In this document: piece by piece, positions 47,068 to 55,230 of the stretch
Position numbering within the stretch: position 1 is the stretch's first letter
Layout of the letters: every line of letters begins with the position of its first letter
Position numbers and translations under genes: made by a program
Notes under the pieces: generated by a model
The model's database searches: none
What the model was told of the DNA's origin: nothing
The model's input: only the letters and a program-made list of their open reading frames with translations
Assembly (NCBI RefSeq): GCF_003697165.2
Contig: NZ_CP033092.2
Location: forward strand, 4,650,001 to 4,714,000
DNA from: Escherichia coli DSM 30083 = JCM 1649 = ATCC 11775
GTDB taxonomy: Bacteria > Pseudomonadota > Gammaproteobacteria > Enterobacterales > Enterobacteriaceae
Length of the DNA: 64,000 nt
Reading direction: 5' to 3'

Positions 47068-48501
47068 TTATTTCTTCAATTCAGCCAGAACCTCTGCGTC
47101 CTCAGCATCAACATTTGCACCCAGTGGTTCCCAATTAATCAATACACAGGTCAGGAATCCCAGGAATGGCACGATTGCCAACCAGTAAAACGCTTCAGTT
47201 TTCAACGCACCCCACAGCATCGGCCAGAAAATGAGTCCTGCAATTGCCCCTGTGCGCATAATAGCGCGGGCAAATCCGACCCCAGTAGGGCGAATAGCGG
47301 GAGGATAAGAGAGTGTGGCAATGGTCATGCCCAGCCCACCAGGACCCGCTGAATGGAAGAAAATAATTGATCCCAATAACCCTAAAGACAGCCAGGGATT
47401 AGTCGTTGCCAGTGCGCCTAACGACAGCAATGCTAAGGTCACAACAGCAAATCCATACATCGACTGTCGGCGAGTACCCAGTCGTTGGAGAATAAACGAG
47501 CCGATCATCCCGCCTGTCACCCCACAAAGGGCATTCACGACGGCAGAACCGGTTAACGCGCCAGTAAGCCCGCCACTTATTATTCCCGCCAACGTAAGAG
47601 GAAGATAAACACCTACGGCGTTATATTGCCACGCCTGCATGGTTGCCACGACACAGCCAAGAATGGTGCGTTTGCGGTAACGATCATTAAATAAGATGCC
47701 ATATCCACCACTGTATTTATTCTCTGCTTTTTCCGAGAATTTCGCTTCTGTTGTACCCGATGCCGCAACGTGAGCCTGAACACCATAACGTTTTCCCAGA
47801 ATGTCGCACGCTTCCTGGTAACGCCCGACGCGTGCGGCCCACATTGCGGATTCACCAATAAAGAAGTAACGCAAAATCATGAAGATGACTGCAAAAATAG
47901 CTCCGATGAATATTCCGTAACGCCACAATTGTTCTTCAGCGATACCAGACAGAAGCAGCGGCAAAAGCACCAAATAAACAACGGTTGTCGAAACATACCA
48001 GGCCATTTGCCAGAGGTTGACCGACGTGCCGGTTTTCTTCGACGTTGAACCACGAAGCTCTGCCACGGCATTGGTTGCCAAAGGGAAGTCGATGCCTAAA
48101 CCAAAGCCCATGATGACGCGGCACACCAGCACCCACCAGATACTGGGAGCAATAGCTACCGCTGCAGCACCGATGGTGCACAGCCCCATGCCAATAATAA
48201 ATGCCCGCTTTTGCCCAAAGCGGTTTATTACTCGGTTCGCTAATAAACCGCCAATTAACGCGGCGATTAATACTGATGCATTGACGGTTGCAGCAAGACC
48301 CGGCGAAATGCCGAATTGAGCGGCAATGTATTTATTACCAAACCCCACCATCGCCGCCTGGTAGGCATCAATCAATATGCCGCCCAAAGCAATAAAAATA
48401 ACGCCGATACTGGTGTTGATTGCAGAGTTCTTATTAACAATATCAATTACGTCCTGTGGCCGACTAATTGAATAAGTTGCAGGACTGGTGATTTGACTCA
48501 T
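47068..48501 (-). CDS. MFS transporter, sugar-porter-like
   Basis: 477 residues with 12 helices. Sugar-porter-like features: GGILIDAYQAAMVGFGNKYIA helix 1 region, NRVINRFGQKRAF between helices 2 and 3 (similar to GRRxxDRxGRR), CRVIMGFGLGIDFPLATNAVAELRG near helix 4. The central loop (VAASGTTEAKFSEKAENKYSGG) is hydrophilic. Start preceded by AAGGACACTGCG. Member of the minus-strand operon after the dehydrogenase; the gap 48502-48570 has a GGCGCTG/CAGCGCC hairpin at 48531-48552. Confidence 0.85.
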   Translation of the reverse strand: MSQITSPATYSISRPQDVIDIVNKNSAINTSIGVIFIALGGILIDAYQAAMVGFGNKYIAAQFGISPGLAATVNASVLIAALIGGLLANRVINRFGQKRAFIIGMGLCTIGAAAVAIAPSIWWVLVCRVIMGFGLGIDFPLATNAVAELRGSTSKKTGTSVNLWQMAWYVSTTVVYLVLLPLLLSGIAEEQLWRYGIFIGAIFAVIFMILRYFFIGESAMWAARVGRYQEACDILGKRYGVQAHVAASGTTEAKFSEKAENKYSGGYGILFNDRYRKRTILGCVVATMQAWQYNAVGVYLPLTLAGIISGGLTGALTGSAVVNALCGVTGGMIGSFILQRLGTRRQSMYGFAVVTLALLSLGALATTNPWLSLGLLGSIIFFHSAGPGGLGMTIATLSYPPAIRPTGVGFARAIMRTGAIAGLIFWPMLWGALKTEAFYWLAIVPFLGFLTCVLINWEPLGANVDAEDAEVLAELKK

Positions 48502-48570
48502 CGCAGTGTCCTTTTTAATTGTTGTAGGGTGGCGCTGGCGTGACGCAGCGCCAGACAGAGATTTAGAAAA

Positions 48571-49581
48571 TCATTCCGGCGCAAATTGCAGCATGACCTT
48601 TATGGAGTCATTTTGCTGCGCGCGTTCGAATGCCGCCGCTGCATCCTCAATGGCAAATAAATCGGTAACCAGTTCACTGGTATCAAACCGCCCATCCGCC
48701 AGCCATTCGATAACAGCATCGAAATCTTCAGGGATGTACATGCCAGAGTTGAGCAAGTCACGCTCGAAACGTTGCATCATCGGTAATGGTATTTCACGCG
48801 GCCCACTTGGTACGCCCATGCACACGACGGTGCCTCCGGCATATACACGGGTACATGCATCGTTAAGCGTGGCCTGCGCTGCAACGACATCAATCGCCCC
48901 CGTAAATCGCACATCTGCGGCCAGCTCACCTGGTGCCCAAACTTCTGCTGCGCCCAGTTTTAACGCCAGCGCGCGTTTGGCAGCGTCAGGTTCAATCACG
49001 GTAATCTTACCTGCCCCCATAATGCGCAGTGCCTGCACGATGGATAAGCCTATCGTTCCGGCACCAATCACCAGTACGCTTTCCAGAGAAGCTTTCGGCA
49101 TTCGGTTAACGCAGTGACGAGCACAAGCCGCCGGTTCGGCAAAGGCCAACACTTTTAGCGGTAAAGAGGCTGGTGCGACATGGCAATTACGCGCAGGAAC
49201 AATGTGTTGTGAGCGAGCAAAGCCCGGTGCGCGAAAACCAGCAACCTGCGGTGGTTCACAAAGATTAAAACGTCCTGCTTTGCAGGCTCGGCATTCCATG
49301 CAAGCCATGATGGGATCGACCACAACATGATCACCCGGCTGTACATTTTTAACGTCGCTGCCCACTTCCGTAACGCGCGCTGCAATTTCATGACCGGGGA
49401 CGACAGGCGGTTTGGCAAACGGATGACCGCCTTTCAGAACATGCAGATCCGAACCGCATATCCCGTAGAACACGGGCGCAATCCGTACTTCGTGCGGTTT
49501 AAGTTGCTGGTGTGGTACTTCAACATATTGAGTGGTGACTTTCCCAATATCTGAAAATAAAACCTGGGTAATTTTATCCAT
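48571..49581 (-). CDS. Zinc-dependent medium-chain dehydrogenase (sorbitol/threonine DH type)
   Basis: 336 residues. Catalytic zinc set: Cys42 (GICGSDLHVLKGG), His64-Glu65 (PGHEIAARV) and Glu149 (FAEPAACARH). Structural zinc: Cys94, Cys97, Cys100, Cys108 (ACMECRACKAGRFNLC). Rossmann motif GAGTIG at 173-178 and acidic Glu197 at the end of beta 2 (ITVIEPDAAKR) point to NAD+ rather than NADP+. Such enzymes oxidise secondary alcohols of polyols or sugars. No counterpart exists in the K-12 yih cluster. It lies 32 bp after the YihT-like aldolase gene, clearly the same operon. Confidence 0.9.
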   Translation of the reverse strand: MDKITQVLFSDIGKVTTQYVEVPHQQLKPHEVRIAPVFYGICGSDLHVLKGGHPFAKPPVVPGHEIAARVTEVGSDVKNVQPGDHVVVDPIMACMECRACKAGRFNLCEPPQVAGFRAPGFARSQHIVPARNCHVAPASLPLKVLAFAEPAACARHCVNRMPKASLESVLVIGAGTIGLSIVQALRIMGAGKITVIEPDAAKRALALKLGAAEVWAPGELAADVRFTGAIDVVAAQATLNDACTRVYAGGTVVCMGVPSGPREIPLPMMQRFERDLLNSGMYIPEDFDAVIEWLADGRFDTSELVTDLFAIEDAAAAFERAQQNDSIKVMLQFAPE

Positions 49582-49613
49582 TGTTATTCTCCAGAATCGA
49601 TATCCATAGGGGA

Positions 49614-50501
49614 TTAGCGTTGCGCGATACCTTCATCGACAATTTCAGCCAGCCGTTGCAAGCGTGGAACGGAGACATCGCGCAGCATGGTTTGTGGATC
49701 TTGTGCACCAACAACCGACGCCCAAACCGCTCGTCCAGCCAGGAAGCCCGACGCACCACCTTTCATGGCAATACTTACTGCACGGCCAAAAATATCGGCA
49801 TCAACGCCAGAAGAAAGAATTACCCACGGCATCTTCATCTGATCGTTAAGTTGCTGACAGGCAGCAAGTAAGGTTTTTTCATCGCCTTTGCCCCCTAATG
49901 GCATCTCGGCTTTGTAAAGATCAGCCTCTGTTCCACCAAGCTCTGCGGCGGCGGCAACAATGGCGCTTTCACGATCAAAGTCCCAACCGCGACGAGGTGG
50001 ACGCACCACAGGTTCAATAATGCTAACCAGCCCGGCACTACGGCAGCGACGAACAAATTTATCAACCATTGCCAGACGTTCCTCTGCGGGTTCATCTTCA
50101 CGCCAGAGTACAAGTAATTTCATTGCCTTAGCCCCCATTTCACGGGCTTTATGCGGGTCGACGGACATATCTATTTCAACGCTATCAACCGGGATGCCAT
50201 TACCTGGGATAAAAAGATCGGCAGCGACAATCAGGCCGCAAGAATTAGCCACAGCGCCCTGCTCGACTATTTGTTCAAGACAAAATTGTTTATCCGCCAG
50301 AACGGCAGAAGCATAAGGAGAAAGGATTCGGGTCGCGGCAACTTTAAAATCGGTGAGTACACTGTCGGCGATGGGTTTTGGCTGCCCTGCTGCCGCAAAC
50401 ATCAGGCGCATGGCCTCACGCTGATCGACAGCTAACATGGCGAATCCACCACCTGGGCGGGAGATATCTTTCAGCGTAAATGGGGTGAAGTGGGATGACA
50501 T
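49614..50501 (-). CDS. yihT: Sulfofructosephosphate aldolase homologue (YihT-like)
   Basis: 295 residues. Class I aldolase that in K-12 splits 6-deoxy-6-sulfofructose-1-phosphate into DHAP and 3-sulfolactaldehyde. It starts four residues longer but then aligns without gaps to remembered K-12 YihT: PGGGFAMLAVDQREAMRLMFAAAGQP, Schiff-base Lys197 (ADLYKAEMPL; K-12 Lys193) and Arg257 (FLAGRAVWASVVG; K-12 Arg253, a sulfonate contact). I estimate 60-70% identity by eye, so an orthologue or close paralogue. It sits between the YihU-like and dehydrogenase genes. Confidence 0.88.
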   Translation of the reverse strand: MSSHFTPFTLKDISRPGGGFAMLAVDQREAMRLMFAAAGQPKPIADSVLTDFKVAATRILSPYASAVLADKQFCLEQIVEQGAVANSCGLIVAADLFIPGNGIPVDSVEIDMSVDPHKAREMGAKAMKLLVLWREDEPAEERLAMVDKFVRRCRSAGLVSIIEPVVRPPRRGWDFDRESAIVAAAAELGGTEADLYKAEMPLGGKGDEKTLLAACQQLNDQMKMPWVILSSGVDADIFGRAVSIAMKGGASGFLAGRAVWASVVGAQDPQTMLRDVSVPRLQRLAEIVDEGIAQR

Positions 50502-50525
50502 AGAAACTCCTGTTAATAGATAAAA

Positions 50526-51404
50526 TTAAAGACCAGCCTGCTGGCGAACCTGATTTAGCAGGGCGCTCCAGTCCTGCCGCCCTTTGCCGTCTTGACTTGC
50601 TGCGGCGTAATAACTTTCTGCTGCAATCCCCATATTGAGCGGCGCCCCCGTTTTCCGAGCGACGTCAACTGCAATACGCAGATCTTTCAATGCCAGGTCC
50701 ACCATGAAGGCGGGAGAAAGATCGCCTTTCAGCACTTTGCCAGGCCAGGTGGTCGTAAAATGTCCTTTCCCTGCTGCCGTACCACTCATCACCTTAATTG
50801 CGACATCAAGATTTAATCCCAGTGACTCACATAACACAGCGGCTTCGGAGGACAGCGCATTAAGCGCAATGCTCATATAGTTGTTAATTAGCTTCACGCG
50901 GATCCCCATTCCTGGGCCACCAGCCTCGACCAGCTCATTACCCATGCACATGAGAATCGGGCGTGCACGCGCAATCTGCTCATCAGTGCCGCCCGCTAAA
51001 ATCAGCAATGTGCCATCAATCGCATTCACTGACGTTCTGCCCACGGGGGCGTCCATCATATTGATGCCTTTTTCTTGTAATTCCCGTATTAATGCATCGG
51101 TCTGTAAGGGATGAATAGTCGACATATCAATCACTAACGCGTCAGATGAAACAGTTTCACAGACGCCTTTTTCCCCCAACAGCACCTGTCGAACAATGTC
51201 CCCATTGGGAAGCATAGTGATGATAAATTCAGCGCTTGCTGCCGCTTCCGCTGGGGTTTGTGCCGCAGTGGCCCCCTGCGTAACTAGCGCATCGACGGCC
51301 TGTGTATTGACATCAAATACCTGTAATGAATGCCCTTTTTGCAATAGATTGTTAGCCATTGGGCTACCCATCTGCCCCAGCCCGAGAAATGCAATGGTTG
51401 CCAT
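50526..51404 (-). CDS. yihU: 3-Sulfolactaldehyde reductase homologue (YihU-like)
   Basis: 292 residues from the ATG at 51404 (MATIAFLGLGQMGSPMANNLL). Beta-hydroxyacid dehydrogenase that reduces sulfolactaldehyde to 2,3-dihydroxypropane-1-sulfonate with NADH. Rossmann GLGQMG at 8-13; Arg123 in VGRTSVNAIDGT; catalytic Lys171 with Asn174 and Ser178 in KLINNYMSIALNAL. All of these positions match remembered K-12 YihU without a gap. Upstream extension to 51473 would run through the operator region. First gene of the minus-strand operon. Confidence 0.9.
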   Translation of the reverse strand: MATIAFLGLGQMGSPMANNLLQKGHSLQVFDVNTQAVDALVTQGATAAQTPAEAAASAEFIITMLPNGDIVRQVLLGEKGVCETVSSDALVIDMSTIHPLQTDALIRELQEKGINMMDAPVGRTSVNAIDGTLLILAGGTDEQIARARPILMCMGNELVEAGGPGMGIRVKLINNYMSIALNALSSEAAVLCESLGLNLDVAIKVMSGTAAGKGHFTTTWPGKVLKGDLSPAFMVDLALKDLRIAVDVARKTGAPLNMGIAAESYYAAASQDGKGRQDWSALLNQVRQQAGL

Positions 51405-51575
51405 GAATACTCTCCTGTCTGACATTGACAAATAATGACAATTTAAAATTCGTTTTCGTCTGTTTTTGAGCATATTTGTAATTTATGTTCAAAAACACGA
51501 CACACATCACTAATTTGATCATTTGTGTCATTTAAATTGACCAAAGACGACAAAATTAAACAGGACAAGACAAAT
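51405..51575. promoter_or_regulatory. Divergent promoter/operator region of the variant yih operon
   Basis: 171 bp between the yihU-like (-) and yihV-like (+) genes. A near-perfect inverted repeat GTTTTTGAGCAT (51462-51473) and ATGTTCAAAAAC (51485-51496), spacer 11 bp, is the best candidate CsqR operator. Several direct GACAAA/TGACA repeats are scattered at 51420-51440 and 51525-51575, and TTTGATCATTTGTGTCA resembles a CRP site. In K-12, CsqR represses from the equivalent divergent region. Confidence 0.65.
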
Positions 51576-52472
51576 ATGACCAGAATTGCATGCGTGGGTA
51601 TCACAGTTCAGGACAGAATTTATTCTTTGCCCACTCTGCCGGAGGGTGGCGGGAAATATCAGGCAAATCATTATCTTGAGATTGGTGGCGGCCCGGCAGC
51701 AACAGCCGCTGTTGCAATCGCAAAGCTTGGCGTGGAGGTTGATTTCATCGGTCGCGTCGGCGATGACAGTTGTGGAAATACCTTACTTGCAGAACTTGAG
51801 GGTTGGGGCGTCAATACCGCATTTTGCCGCCGATATCCTCACGCCCGTTCGTCGCAATCAGCGATCCTCGTTGATCAGCATGGCGAACGGATTATCGTTA
51901 ATTATCCAAGTCCTGATCTCGGTACTGATGCCGAATGGTTAGAAGCGATCGATTTCTCTCGTTATGATCTGATTCTGGCCGATGTTCGCTGGCATAGCGG
52001 TACTGAAAAAGCATTCTCGCTAGCGCGCCTTGCGGGTGTGACAACGCTTTTAGACGCCGATATGACACCGCAGGATATTTCTCCACTTGTCGCGCTTGCC
52101 GATCACGCCGTGTTCTCAACACCAGGGCTGAAACGCATGACTGGCCTGCAGTCACCTGAAGAAGGTTTGTTCCAGGCAACGACACAAACAGCAGGTAAAG
52201 TGTATGTTACGCTGGGTTCTGAAGGATCGTTGTGGATTGAAGATGGTCATTTGTGTCAACAGGAGGCATTTTCTGTCAATGTGGTTGATACCACTGGAGC
52301 AGGCGATGTTTTTCACGGCGCACTCGCGGTAGCGTTGGCAGAAAAAATGCCAACAAAAGAGGCTATTCGTTTTGCCAGTGCGGTTGCCGCGATGAAATGT
52401 ACCCAGCCTGGCGGTCGGGCCGGCATTCCTAATCGTGAGCAAACCGAATCATTTTTGTCACTTTATGCGTAA
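51576..52472 (+). CDS. yihV: Sulfofructose kinase homologue (YihV-like)
   Basis: 298 residues from the ATG at 51576 (MTRIACVGITVQDRIYSL), exactly the K-12 YihV length. PfkB/ribokinase family; phosphorylates 6-deoxy-6-sulfofructose at O1. Visible: GGGPAATAAVAIAKLG near 37-52 and the ATP/catalytic motif DTTGAGDVFHGALAVALA near 245-262. Lys27 (GGGKYQA), Asn109 (RIIVNYPSPD) and Arg138 (LADVRWH), remembered as sulfonate-binding residues, are all kept at the same numbers. A GTG/ATG start 51 bp upstream is not needed. Divergent from the yihU-like gene. Confidence 0.9.
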   Translation: MTRIACVGITVQDRIYSLPTLPEGGGKYQANHYLEIGGGPAATAAVAIAKLGVEVDFIGRVGDDSCGNTLLAELEGWGVNTAFCRRYPHARSSQSAILVDQHGERIIVNYPSPDLGTDAEWLEAIDFSRYDLILADVRWHSGTEKAFSLARLAGVTTLLDADMTPQDISPLVALADHAVFSTPGLKRMTGLQSPEEGLFQATTQTAGKVYVTLGSEGSLWIEDGHLCQQEAFSVNVVDTTGAGDVFHGALAVALAEKMPTKEAIRFASAVAAMKCTQPGGRAGIPNREQTESFLSLYA

Positions 52473-52511
52473 AATGGTAAACATCTACCGAGGAGGGGCA
52501 AGGGAGTATTC

Positions 52512-53300
52512 ATGAGTATCATCGAAGTGACAGGTAATCCACGCCATGACCAACTCGTTCATCTAATCGCAGAACGCGGTTATATGAATATTGAAGAACT
52601 GGCACAACTGCTGGATGTTTCAACGCAAACCGTGCGCCGGGATATCCGAAAACTCAGTGAGCAGGGCTTGATCACCCGTCATCATGGAGGGGCCGGGCGC
52701 GTCTCCAGCGTCATGAATACCGCTTTTGAGCAACGGGAACTTTCGCTCACCGCCGAGAAACGGGCGATCGCTGAGGCAGTCGCCGATTACCTTCCCGAAC
52801 GCTGTACCGTCTTTATCACCATCGGTACAACCGTAGAAGCCGTTGCCAGGGCATTACTCAACCGGCGTGATTTACGCATTATCACTAATAGCCTGCGTGT
52901 GGCACAGATTCTTTATAAGAATCAGGATATTGAAGTGATGGTGCCGGGAGGCACTTTACGCGCTCATAACGGTGGGATTATCGGCCCAGGAGCCGTGGAT
53001 TTTATTGAAGGCTTCCGCGCAGATTATTTAATCACCAGTATAGGTGCCATTGAGCATGACGGCACCCTGCTGGAATTTGATGTCAATGAAGCGTTAGTCG
53101 CGAGAACGATGATTAAACATGCGCGGAATACATTGTTAGTGGCCGATCATACGAAGTTTGCCGCGTCTGCTGCCGTTTCAATTGGCAATGCACGGAATGT
53201 CAGGGCTTTTTTTACTGATGCCCCGCCTCCCAATTCTTTCTGCCAGTTGTTAAGTGAAGAGAATGTTGAACTGGTGGTTGCCGAGCAAGAAGTATCCTGA
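52512..53300 (+). CDS. csqR: CsqR/YihW homologue, DeoR-family repressor of the sulfosugar genes
   Basis: 262 residues. DeoR helix-turn-helix at the N-terminus (RGYMNIEELAQLLDVSTQTVRRDIRKLSEQGLITRHHGG) and a C-terminal sugar-phosphate sensor domain (ITIGTTVEAVARAL, ITNSLRVAQILY, GAIEHDGTLLEFDVNEA). It is the clear counterpart of K-12 YihW, which is inactivated by sulfoquinovose and its derivatives. It follows the yihV-like gene by 39 bp, with AGGAGGGG upstream, as one transcript. Confidence 0.9.
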   Translation: MSIIEVTGNPRHDQLVHLIAERGYMNIEELAQLLDVSTQTVRRDIRKLSEQGLITRHHGGAGRVSSVMNTAFEQRELSLTAEKRAIAEAVADYLPERCTVFITIGTTVEAVARALLNRRDLRIITNSLRVAQILYKNQDIEVMVPGGTLRAHNGGIIGPGAVDFIEGFRADYLITSIGAIEHDGTLLEFDVNEALVARTMIKHARNTLLVADHTKFAASAAVSIGNARNVRAFFTDAPPPNSFCQLLSEENVELVVAEQEVS

Positions 53301-53314
53301 AATTGAAACTTCGG

Positions 53315-53345
53315 AAAATCCGCTGGGAATTTCAGCGGATTTTGT
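53315..53345 (+). terminator. Terminator after csqR
   Basis: AAATCCGCTG, 7-nt loop, CAGCGGATTT then TGTTTT: a 10-bp perfect stem. Confidence 0.85.
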
Positions 53346-53357
53346 TTTCCATAAGCC

Positions 53358-53389
53358 AAAAAAAACCTGCCAGCGATGGCAGGTTTTTT
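53358..53389. terminator. Bidirectional terminator downstream of typA
   Basis: AAAAAACCTGCCA-GCGA-TGGCAGGTTTTTT: strong stem with A and T tracts, ends typA on the minus strand and can back up the csqR terminator. Confidence 0.9.
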
Positions 53390-53406
53390 ATAACTAAAAA
53401 ACGAAA

Positions 53407-55230
53407 TTAATCGTCTTTCGGTGCGCGGTTAGCGCGACGACGATCGTTTTCCGTCAGGTGACGTTTACGAATACGGATAGAGGTTGGAGTCACTTCTACC
53501 AGTTCGTCATCATCGATGAACTCCAGAGCTTGTTCCAGAGTCATGCGGATAGGCGGAACCAGAACAACGGCTTCGTCAGTACCGGAAGCACGCATGTTGG
53601 TCAGTTTCTTACCGGTCAGGCAGTTTACAGTCAGGTCGTTAGAGCGGCTATGAATACCGATAATCTGACCTTCGTAAACTTCTGCACCGTGACCGAGGAA
53701 CAGCTTACCACGGTCCTGCAGACCGAACAGCGCGAACGCAACCGCTTTACCCTGACCGTTAGAGATCAGTACACCGTTCTGACGCTGACCCACTTCACCC
53801 GGACGTACGTCGTCGTAGTGGCTGAAGGTGGAGTACAGCAGACCCGTACCGGAAGTCATGGTCATGAACTCAGAACGGAAGCCAATCAGACCACGGCTTG
53901 GGATCACGTAGTCGAGACGTACGCGGCCTTTACCGTCTGGATTCATGTTTTTCAGGTCGCCTTTACGTTCGCCCAGCGCCTGCATTACAGAACCCTGATG
54001 CTGTTCTTCAACGTCCAGAGTCACGTTTTCATACGGCTCTTGTTTACGACCGTCGATTTCACGGAAGATAACTTTCGGACGGGATACCGCCAGTTCGAAA
54101 CCTTCACGACGCATGTTTTCGATCAGAACAGACAGGTGCAGTTCGCCACGACCAGAAACGCGGAACGCATCGGCGTCTTCGGTTTCTTCTACGCGCAGCG
54201 CAACGTTGTGTACCAGTTCTTTGTTCAGACGATCCAGGATCTGACGAGACGTTACGAACTTACCTTCTTTACCGCAGAACGGCGAGGTGTTAACGCAGAA
54301 GAACATAGAAACGGTCGGCTCATCAACGGAGAGTGCCGGCAGCGCTTCAACGTTTTGCGTGTCGCAAACGGTGTCAGAAATGTTCAGTTCGCCCAGGCCC
54401 GTGATCGCCACGATATCGCCAGCTTCCGCCAGATCGGTTTCGATACGTTCCAGACCGAGGTGGCCCAGCACTTTACCGACTTTCGCGTTGCGGGTTTTGC
54501 CTTCGCTATCGATGATAGTAACCTGCTGGTTCGGCTTCACTTTACCGCGCTTGATGCGGCCAATGCCGATAACGCCAACATAGCTGTTGTAATCGAGCTG
54601 AGAAATCTGCATCTGGAACGGACCGTCAAGGTCAACGTCCGGCGCAGGAACGTGGTCAACAATCGCCTGGTACAGCGGGGTCATGTCTTCCGCCATATCT
54701 TCGTGGTCCAGACCCGCGATACCGTTCAGCGCAGAAGCGTAAACGATCGGGAAGTCCAGCTGCTCGTCGGTCGCGTCGAGGTTAACGAACAGATCGAATA
54801 CCTGATCCACAACCCAATCAGGACGCGCGCCAGGGCGGTCAACTTTGTTGATAACAACAATCGGCTTCAGGCCGTAAGCAAACGCTTTTTTGGTTACGAA
54901 GCGCGTTTGCGGCATCGGGCCGTCAAATGCGTCAACCACCAGCAGCACTGAGTCTACCATGGACATTACACGTTCAACTTCACCACCGAAGTCGGCGTGC
55001 CCCGGGGTATCAACGATGTTGATACGGTAATCATTCCATTTGATAGCGGTGTTTTTCGCGAGGATGGTAATCCCACGCTCTTTCTCCAAATCGTTGGAGT
55101 CCATCACGCGCTCTTGGGTTTCGGCACGAGAGTCGAACGTACCGGATTGTTGGAGCAGCTTGTCTACCAGGGTGGTTTTACCATGGTCTACGTGCGCGAT
55201 GATGGCGATATTACGCAATTTTTCGATCAC
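53407..55230 (-). CDS. typA: TypA/BipA, ribosome-associated translational GTPase
   Basis: 607 residues, the full length. EF-G-like GTPase involved in 50S assembly at low temperature and stress. G1 AHVDHGKTT at 14-22, switch II DTPGHADFGGEVER near 74-87, NKVD near 128-131 and SAL near 166-168. Domain II-III and V follow, plus the BipA-specific C-terminal domain (KHLTENDRRRANR). It is divergent from glnA across a 372-bp control region. Confidence 0.98.
   Translation of the reverse strand: MIEKLRNIAIIAHVDHGKTTLVDKLLQQSGTFDSRAETQERVMDSNDLEKERGITILAKNTAIKWNDYRINIVDTPGHADFGGEVERVMSMVDSVLLVVDAFDGPMPQTRFVTKKAFAYGLKPIVVINKVDRPGARPDWVVDQVFDLFVNLDATDEQLDFPIVYASALNGIAGLDHEDMAEDMTPLYQAIVDHVPAPDVDLDGPFQMQISQLDYNSYVGVIGIGRIKRGKVKPNQQVTIIDSEGKTRNAKVGKVLGHLGLERIETDLAEAGDIVAITGLGELNISDTVCDTQNVEALPALSVDEPTVSMFFCVNTSPFCGKEGKFVTSRQILDRLNKELVHNVALRVEETEDADAFRVSGRGELHLSVLIENMRREGFELAVSRPKVIFREIDGRKQEPYENVTLDVEEQHQGSVMQALGERKGDLKNMNPDGKGRVRLDYVIPSRGLIGFRSEFMTMTSGTGLLYSTFSHYDDVRPGEVGQRQNGVLISNGQGKAVAFALFGLQDRGKLFLGHGAEVYEGQIIGIHSRSNDLTVNCLTGKKLTNMRASGTDEAVVLVPPIRMTLEQALEFIDDDELVEVTPTSIRIRKRHLTENDRRRANRAPKDD

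Noticed and set aside
53458..54951. A 497-codon open frame on the plus strand
   Set aside because: It lies wholly antisense to typA in a codon-biased gene; composition (Phe, Val, Arg-rich) and lack of any ribosome binding site mark it as a shadow frame.
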